DNA of 64,000 nucleotides from Devosia rhodophyticola (GTDB lineage Bacteria > Pseudomonadota > Alphaproteobacteria > Rhizobiales > Devosiaceae), in the NCBI RefSeq assembly GCF_028816475.1, contig NZ_CP118247.1:1761001-1825000 (forward strand). The letters are read 5' to 3'. This document shows, one piece after another, positions 56,232-64,000 of the stretch. Under the pieces are notes generated by a model. That model saw only the letters and a list, made by a program, of their open reading frames with translations. It did no database searches and was not told where the DNA came from. Positions within the stretch are counted from its first letter, which is position 1; each line of letters opens with the position of its first letter. Position numbers and translations under genes: made by a program.

Positions 56232-57159
56232 CTAGGCGCGCGGATGGGCCAGGCGGTAGCTTTCAAGCAACCGATCGGTATCAACTGCAGTGTAGATCTG
56301 GGTGGTGGACAGCGAGGCGTGGCCCAGCAATTCCTGGATGGCGCGCAAATCGCCACCTCGCCCCAGCAAGTGGGTGGCAAACGAGTGGCGCAAGGCATGT
56401 GGCGTTGCTGATGGGGAGGCCAAGCGCTGAGCGCAATTGCACCACGCGCATCTGGATCAAACGCGGCGAAAGCACGCCACCCCTGACGCCGCGAAACAGC
56501 GGATCATCCGGCCAGAGCTTGAACGGGCATAGTTTAAGATAGGTTTCGATGCTGGCGCGTACGCCCTCGATCAGTGGTACCAGGCGCACCTTGCCGCCCT
56601 TGCCGGTCACGCGCAAGGAATTGCCTTCAAGATCGCTGCGGGTGACGGCCAACGCCTCGGCAATACGCAGCCCGGCGCCGTAGCATAGTGCCAGTGCGGC
56701 CATATCGCGCGCCGCAACCCAGGGGCGTTCCTCCATTTCGGCAGTCGTGGCGATAGTGCTTTTGGCCTCGGCGACTGTCAGCGCCTTGGGCAGGGAACGA
56801 GCCATTTTTGGCGTCCGGATGGTATTGAGCGCCTCGGTCGACACTACCCCGTCGCGCTCAAGATACCTGAAGAAGGACTTGAGGGCCGAAAGCGCGCGCG
56901 CCAGGGAGCGGGAGCCCAGGCTCTGCTCGCGCCGGACGGCCATGAAGGCGCGAATGTCGGCGCCACGCAGCGTTCTGAGCGTTTCGAGGCCAACAGTGCC
57001 ACCGCAATGGGCGGAAAGGAAATTGAGGAATTGGCCCAGATCCCGGCTGTAGGCTTCGAGGGTATTTTCGGACAATCGCTTGACCGAACCCAGTTCGCGC
57101 TGCCAATTGGCGATATGGATTTTGACAGTGGTGTCGGTGGCAAAGGCGGTGTCGCTCAT
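56232..57159 (-). CDS. xerC: Tyrosine recombinase XerC, frameshifted as read
   Basis: Resolves chromosome dimers at dif together with XerD. The N-terminal SAM-like domain ([20 protein letters not shown]) and the catalytic Arg in [12 protein letters not shown] are in the first frame, which is lost after LRSALGLP. The remaining motifs ([18 protein letters not shown] with the HxxR box, and [16 protein letters not shown] with the catalytic Tyr) lie in another frame ending at 56232. Removing one base of the G4 run at 56413-56416 gives [15 protein letters not shown] and a protein of about 308 residues, the normal size. Since xerC is needed for faithful segregation, an assembly error is likely. Confidence 0.88.
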
Positions 57160-57226
57160 TTTCCTATTCTAGCGGCGTCGGCGTTAGCAAAGTGTGACAT
57201 GATGTTAACGCGGCAATCGCACATGG

Positions 57227-57241
57227 TTAACCCCGATTTAA
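57227..57241 (+). promoter_or_regulatory. Perfect CtrA box (TTAA-N7-TTAA)
   Basis: TTAA (57227-57230), seven bases, TTAA (57238-57241), followed by C, matches the full CtrA consensus of Alphaproteobacteria. It lies 43 bases upstream of the omptin ATG and 68 bases from the xerC start on the other strand. Confidence 0.55.
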
Positions 57242-57283
57242 CACAAAACGCCGAAATTAGGGCTAGAGCATGTGGAGCCTCCT

Positions 57284-58270
57284 ATGACCAATCGGATAGC
57301 CCTATCGACACTGATATTGATGGCCATGTCGCAGACAGCACTGGCCCAGTTTGACGATGGGTTCGGCTCCGACAGCTTTTTCGGTCCTGATGGAGCGCCC
57401 GGCGCACAATATATCAGTCCCGATGAAACCGTGCGCGCCGACATTGGGGTTGGCGCGATGTTTCTTGAGGGCAATGAGTATGTCTATTCCGGGGACTATC
57501 GGGTTAGTCGACTAAACTGGCAGAGCCGGGCACCCGTCTTGCGCGGCAGCATCGACGTTAATCTGGCCAGCCGGTTTAGCGTGCGTGCCGAAGGCAGCGC
57601 CGCCGGTTTTGGCACCAGCTACATGGAAGACTATGACTGGCTGGGCGGCTCGGATGCCGAGGCGAACTGGACGCATCGCTCCCAACATGACGATACACGG
57701 CTCGACCATTATTTCTCGGGCAGTCTGGCGCTGGGCTATGAGTTGTTCAATGATGGAAAATCCAACGTGCGCTTCCTGGCCGGTGGCGAATATACCGACG
57801 TCAAATGGTCCGCCTATGGTGGTTCCTATATCTATAGTACGACAACTCTTCGCGACACGATGGGCGTCTTCCCCGCCGGTTCGCCCGCGATCGCTTACCG
57901 CCAGCAGTTTCCGGAGATTTTTGCCGGATTTGATGGCGATGTGCAGTTTGACAATGTACGCTGGGGCGGCATGATGCGCGGCGGGCTGACGGTCTATTCG
58001 CGCGCGACCGATGATCACTGGATGCGCAATATCAATTTTGTTGACACGCTCAAAGTTGCGCCTTCGTTCGCGCTGGGAACCGATATCGGTTACAAACTGG
58101 GCCAGAACGCAGAATTGTTTCTGGCCGCCCGCTATGACCAGATCATGGAACAGCGCGGCGACACGGTAAGTACTGATACGACAACGGGCACCGCTACAAC
58201 CTTTCGCGATGGTGGCGCTGGTCAGTTGCAGAGCCTGACGTTGACCGGCGGGCTCAAGGGAAAATTCTGA
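57284..58270 (+). CDS. Omptin family outer-membrane protease
   Basis: A 328-residue protein with a signal peptide (1-22, cleavage after ALAQ) and the ten-stranded barrel pattern of omptins. EDYDWLGG with Asp 116 and Asp 118, and TDDHW with Asp 243 and His 245, correspond to the four active-site residues of OmpT (Asp83, Asp85, Asp210, His212). GGSYIYSTT, RDTMGVFPAG and the final GLKGKF are also omptin-like. Omptins cleave between basic residues and need lipopolysaccharide. They are common in enterobacteria and found only in some Rhizobiales. A CtrA box precedes it. Confidence 0.88.
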   Translation: MTNRIALSTLILMAMSQTALAQFDDGFGSDSFFGPDGAPGAQYISPDETVRADIGVGAMFLEGNEYVYSGDYRVSRLNWQSRAPVLRGSIDVNLASRFSVRAEGSAAGFGTSYMEDYDWLGGSDAEANWTHRSQHDDTRLDHYFSGSLALGYELFNDGKSNVRFLAGGEYTDVKWSAYGGSYIYSTTTLRDTMGVFPAGSPAIAYRQQFPEIFAGFDGDVQFDNVRWGGMMRGGLTVYSRATDDHWMRNINFVDTLKVAPSFALGTDIGYKLGQNAELFLAARYDQIMEQRGDTVSTDTTTGTATTFRDGGAGQLQSLTLTGGLKGKF

Positions 58271-58334
58271 ACGGCGTGACTGGCCGAATCGCATAAGCGC
58301 CCTATTTAATGTGTCTGGAACAGAACAGGCACAA

Positions 58335-60503
58335 ATGGATCAGACACCAGACATTGTTGCAGTGATGGTCGGGGTTGCCGTTGAGGGACCCTATAGCTAT
58401 CGCGTGCCGGAGGGCATGCGGGTTGAGCGTGGCTCGATTGTTTTGGTACCGCTAGGGCCGCGTCCAACACTCGGCGTTGTCTGGGGCGCGCCGAAGGACC
58501 AATTCGCCCATAATCGGCTCAAGGACATCTCGCGGGTGTTTGATGTGCCAGCGCTCAGCGAGGAATTGCTGTCGCTGGTGGACTGGGTGTCGCGTTACAC
58601 GCTGGCTGCGCCGGGCATGGTGTTACGCGCAGTTTTGCGCTCGCATGAGGCGCTGGAGCCGGTGCGCCCGCTGACCGTTTTTCGCGCCACCGCGTATGAG
58701 CCTGAAAAGCTCACAGCCGCGCGGTTGCGGGTGCTCGATACACTCAATGATGGGCAGGCCTGGGCCAAGGCCGCGCTGGTCGGTGCGGCCGGGGTTTCAG
58801 CATCTGTGATTGAGGGGCTGGAAAAGGCAGGGGCGCTGGAGCGGCTCGAAGTGCCGCCGCCACCGGTTGTGATGCCACCTGATCCCGATACCGACGTTGC
58901 CACGCTCAATGCCGAGCAACAGCAGGCGCTTGATGATATTCGTGCGCTTGATCCGCATGCGTTTGGCGTGGCGTTGCTCGACGGGGTAACTGGTGGTGGC
59001 AAGACCGAAGTGTTTTTTGAAGCGGTGGCCGATACGCTGCGAGCGGGCCGTCAGGCATTGATTCTGTTGCCCGAGATTGCGCTGACCCACACGTTTCTTG
59101 CCCGCTTTACCAAACGGTTCGGCACAAAACCGGCGGAGTGGCATTCAGACATGACCCCGGTTCAGCGCGGTCGCGTCTGGCGCGGCGTACTTGAAGGCAA
59201 TGTGCGTGCCGTCGTTGGTGCCCGGTCGGCTTTATTCCTGCCGTTTCGCGAATTGGGCATGCTCGTGCTCGATGAAGAGCATGATGGCGCCTACAAACAA
59301 TCGGACGGCATCACCTATCACGCCCGCGACATGGCGGTGGTGCGCGCCAATCTGGCCAAGGCGCGGGTCATTCTGGCGTCGGCAACGCCATCGGTGGAAA
59401 CGCGCAATAATGCCAATGCGGCGCGCTATAGTCACATCATGCTCAATGCCAGATTTGCCGAGGCGGCCATGCCTGACATTGCTGCTATCGACATGCGTGA
59501 GGAAGGGCCGGCAAAGGGCGAATGGATCGCGCCGCGCTTGGCGCGGGAAATTTTTGGCACGCTGGATCGTGGTGAGCAGGCGCTGCTGTTTCTTAACCGA
59601 CGCGGCTACGCCCCGCTGACATTGTGTCGGCAGTGCGGGCATCAATATCAATGTCCCGACTGTTCGGCCTGGCTGGTCGAGCATCGGTTTCGGGGTGTGT
59701 TGGCCTGTCACCATTGTGGGCATGAACAGAAAATACCCAAGGATTGCGGGGCGTGTGGGGCAGTCGATGCGTTGGTTGCAGTCGGGCCCGGGATCGAACG
59801 CATCGCCGAAGAGGCGGCAGCGCGCTTTCCCGACGCCCGTCGGGTTATTCTGTCGTCGGACATGGGCAGCAATGCCCATTTGCGCGACCGCTTTTCGGAG
59901 GTGGAAAAAGGCGATTATGATTTGATCATTGGCACGCAACTGGTCGCCAAGGGCCATCATTTTGAAAAGCTGACGCTGGTGGGGGTCCTTGATGCAGATC
60001 TGGGGCTTGCCCACGGTGATCCACGGGCGGCGGAAAAAACCTTCCAGATATTGACGCAGGTCGCGGGGCGCGCCGGGCGGGCATCGCGGGCTGGTCGAGC
60101 GCTGCTGCAGACTTATCATCCTGATCATCCGGTGATGCGGGCCATGGTGACGGGGGACCGGGAAGCCTTTTATGCCCATGAACTAGCGGCGCGCGAAGCG
60201 GGCGGGATGCCCCCTTTCGGACGGCTGGCCGCACTGATCGTTTCGGCCAGCGAGCATGACGTGGCTATGGGGCACGCCAAAAAACTGCTGGCGGCGGCTC
60301 CGATGGCCGACGGTGTGCGATTATTCGGCCCGGCAGATGCGCCTGTGGCCATGGTGCGCGGTCGGCACCGCGTGCGGTTGCTGGCCCAGAGCGGCAAGGG
60401 GTTTGACCTGTCGGGCTATGTGCGGTTCTGGCTGGCCTCGACAGAGCGGGTTAGTGGCAATTTGCGGGTGCAGGTGGACATCGATCCGCAAAGCTTCATG
60501 TGA
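58335..60503 (+). CDS. priA: Primosomal protein N' (replication restart helicase PriA)
   Basis: A 3'-5' DNA helicase that reloads the replisome at stalled forks. The N-terminal 3'BD (VAVEGPYSYRVP), Walker A GVTGGGKTEVFFEA, the helicase motif VLDEEHDGAYKQ and the eight-cysteine zinc region (LCRQCGHQYQCPDC, CHHCGHEQKIPKDCGACG) are all visible. ATG 58335 is used; the frame also opens with GTG 58311. About 722 residues, the normal size. Its position before atpH is typical of Rhizobiales. Confidence 0.95.
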   Translation: MDQTPDIVAVMVGVAVEGPYSYRVPEGMRVERGSIVLVPLGPRPTLGVVWGAPKDQFAHNRLKDISRVFDVPALSEELLSLVDWVSRYTLAAPGMVLRAVLRSHEALEPVRPLTVFRATAYEPEKLTAARLRVLDTLNDGQAWAKAALVGAAGVSASVIEGLEKAGALERLEVPPPPVVMPPDPDTDVATLNAEQQQALDDIRALDPHAFGVALLDGVTGGGKTEVFFEAVADTLRAGRQALILLPEIALTHTFLARFTKRFGTKPAEWHSDMTPVQRGRVWRGVLEGNVRAVVGARSALFLPFRELGMLVLDEEHDGAYKQSDGITYHARDMAVVRANLAKARVILASATPSVETRNNANAARYSHIMLNARFAEAAMPDIAAIDMREEGPAKGEWIAPRLAREIFGTLDRGEQALLFLNRRGYAPLTLCRQCGHQYQCPDCSAWLVEHRFRGVLACHHCGHEQKIPKDCGACGAVDALVAVGPGIERIAEEAAARFPDARRVILSSDMGSNAHLRDRFSEVEKGDYDLIIGTQLVAKGHHFEKLTLVGVLDADLGLAHGDPRAAEKTFQILTQVAGRAGRASRAGRALLQTYHPDHPVMRAMVTGDREAFYAHELAAREAGGMPPFGRLAALIVSASEHDVAMGHAKKLLAAAPMADGVRLFGPADAPVAMVRGRHRVRLLAQSGKGFDLSGYVRFWLASTERVSGNLRVQVDIDPQSFM

Positions 60504-60546
60504 GGTTTTCCCTGCGACACTTTTCCGGCCATGAATCGGCGCGGCA

Positions 60547-60560
60547 AGCCTTGCAAGGCT
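60547..60560. repeat. 14-base palindrome between priA and atpH
   Basis: AGCCTTGCAAGGCT is perfectly palindromic, about 44 bases after the priA stop. It may be a protein site. No T-run follows. Confidence 0.3.
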
Positions 60561-60708
60561 CGCTGTGGCTGTGGTAGAGCGTGCGCAACATCTGCGGGGT
60601 CTCCGGACGGCCTCGTTGCAAGAATAATTTCAAGCGTCAGCAACCGCCCGGCTCTTTCGTACTTTGAGGCGGGTTTAGCAGGCAAGCAACCAAGAGGGTG
60701 ATGCGGCA

Positions 60709-62804
<2,096 letters not shown>

Positions 62805-62827
62805 GCGTTTTACGGAAGTAGAGGCCG

Positions 62828-63706
62828 ATGCCTTCGCTAAAAGACCTTAAAAACCGGATCTCCTCGGTCAAATCGACTCAGAAGATCACCAAGGCCATGC
62901 AGATGGTGGCCGCCGCCAAGTTGCGGCGGGCACAGGAAGCGGCTCAAGCAGCACGTCCCTATGCCGAGCGCATGGATCGGGTGCTGGCCAGTCTGGGCGC
63001 CGCATACGAAGGGCGGGCCGATGCGCCCACCCTTTTGGGTGGCACAGGCAAGGACCAGACCCATTTGCTGATCGTTGCTACCGGCGAGCGTGGTTTGGCG
63101 GGTGGCTTTAACTCGTCAATCGCGCGGATGGCGCGCGATCACGCAGTCAAGCTTCTGGCTCAGGGCAAGACGGTCAAGATCATGACTGTGGGCCGCAAGG
63201 GCAACGATGTGCTCAAGCGTACTCATGGCAGCAATATCATTGATTTCGTCACCTTCCGTGAAGTCAAGCAGGTTGGTTTCAGCCATGCCGCGCAGATCGG
63301 CGAAAAGGTATTGACGATGTTCAATGCCGGCGAGTTCGATGTCGCGACGCTGTTCTTTTCGCGCTTCCAGTCGGTGATTTCGCAGATTCCAACTGCTCAG
63401 CAGATCATTCCGGCCAAGTTTGAGGCTGCAGAAGCCGATGATGCGGCGAGTGTGCCTTACGAATATGAGCCGAGCGAAGAAGCTATTCTTGATGCGTTGC
63501 TGCCCCGCAGTGTGAGCGTACAGATTTTCCGGGCCCTGCTCGAAAACGGCGCTTCCTTCTATGGCGCGCAAATGTCCGCGATGGATAATGCGACGCGTAA
63601 CGCCGGCGAAATGATCGGAAAGCTGCAGCTGAGCTACAATCGCCAGCGCCAGGCCCAGATCACCAAAGAACTCATTGAAATCATTTCGGGCGCGGAAGCG
63701 CTCTAA
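62828..63706 (+). CDS. atpG: ATP synthase F1 gamma subunit
   Basis: A 292-residue central stalk subunit. The N-terminal [20 protein letters not shown] and the C-terminal [20 protein letters not shown] helices are the gamma signature. Full length, 15 bases before atpD. Confidence 0.98.
   Translation: MPSLKDLKNRISSVKSTQKITKAMQMVAAAKLRRAQEAAQAARPYAERMDRVLASLGAAYEGRADAPTLLGGTGKDQTHLLIVATGERGLAGGFNSSIARMARDHAVKLLAQGKTVKIMTVGRKGNDVLKRTHGSNIIDFVTFREVKQVGFSHAAQIGEKVLTMFNAGEFDVATLFFSRFQSVISQIPTAQQIIPAKFEAAEADDAASVPYEYEPSEEAILDALLPRSVSVQIFRALLENGASFYGAQMSAMDNATRNAGEMIGKLQLSYNRQRQAQITKELIEIISGAEAL

Positions 63707-64000
<294 letters not shown>

Overview
The window is one continuous stretch of alphaproteobacterial chromosome with high coding density. 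Gene content and order point to the Hyphomicrobiales (Rhizobiales), possibly a Devosia-like lineage: acnA next to ccmABCDG, rsmB - heparinase II/III - purH, leuC ... leuD - leuB ... asd, sdhCDAB, zapE, mdh-sucCDAB-lpd, and priA followed by atpHAGD. The placement rests on synteny and protein recognition only, without a database search. I see no phage, insertion sequence, CRISPR array, tRNA or rRNA.

Layout. 1-6 kb: an incomplete gene end, a small membrane protein, a di-haem oxidoreductase, DUF2794, a likely unannotated small RNA, DUF1223 and aconitase. 6-9 kb: cytochrome c maturation genes ccmA, B, C, D, G. 9-16.9 kb: an SdhAF4-like protein, htpX, rsmB, a heparinase-like protein, purH, and a YciI/ECF sigma pair with an ECF42-type promoter. 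16.9-27.3 kb: leuC, an SDR flanked by two members of one small unknown family, a ClpP-fold/membrane pair, a decayed MerR gene, deoD, argC, leuD, leuB, DUF1737, carbonic anhydrase. 27.7-36.1 kb: an EF-hand protein, two tandem DMT transporters, asd with a Thr/Lys leader peptide, a flavoprotein, two PagL-like proteins, fasciclin, an LLM oxidoreductase, a NUDIX hydrolase. 36.3-53.8 kb: the TCA block sdhCDA-(2 genes)-sdhB, a lipoprotein, zapE, mdh, sucCDAB, three accessory genes, lpd. 53.8-64 kb: a secreted five-repeat protein, a DMT transporter with a pseudoknot-like leader, xerC, an omptin, priA and the ATP synthase F1 genes.

The genes describe aerobic respiratory metabolism: aconitase, succinate dehydrogenase, malate dehydrogenase, 2-oxoglutarate dehydrogenase and succinyl-CoA ligase feed electrons to a chain whose c-type cytochromes need the Ccm system, and ATP synthase lies at the end of the window. 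Leucine, arginine, purine and aspartate-family synthesis sit between.

The most interesting non-protein signals are (i) a + strand small-RNA candidate ending at 2519, (ii) a 32-residue leader peptide ending in eight Thr/Lys codons upstream of asd, (iii) two interleaved inverted repeats upstream of a DMT transporter, (iv) an ECF42-type promoter, and (v) a perfect CtrA box before an omptin gene. Separately, at least seven genes, several of them housekeeping, are broken by single-base indels, mostly beside short homopolymers. Indel errors in the assembly are more likely than real inactivation.
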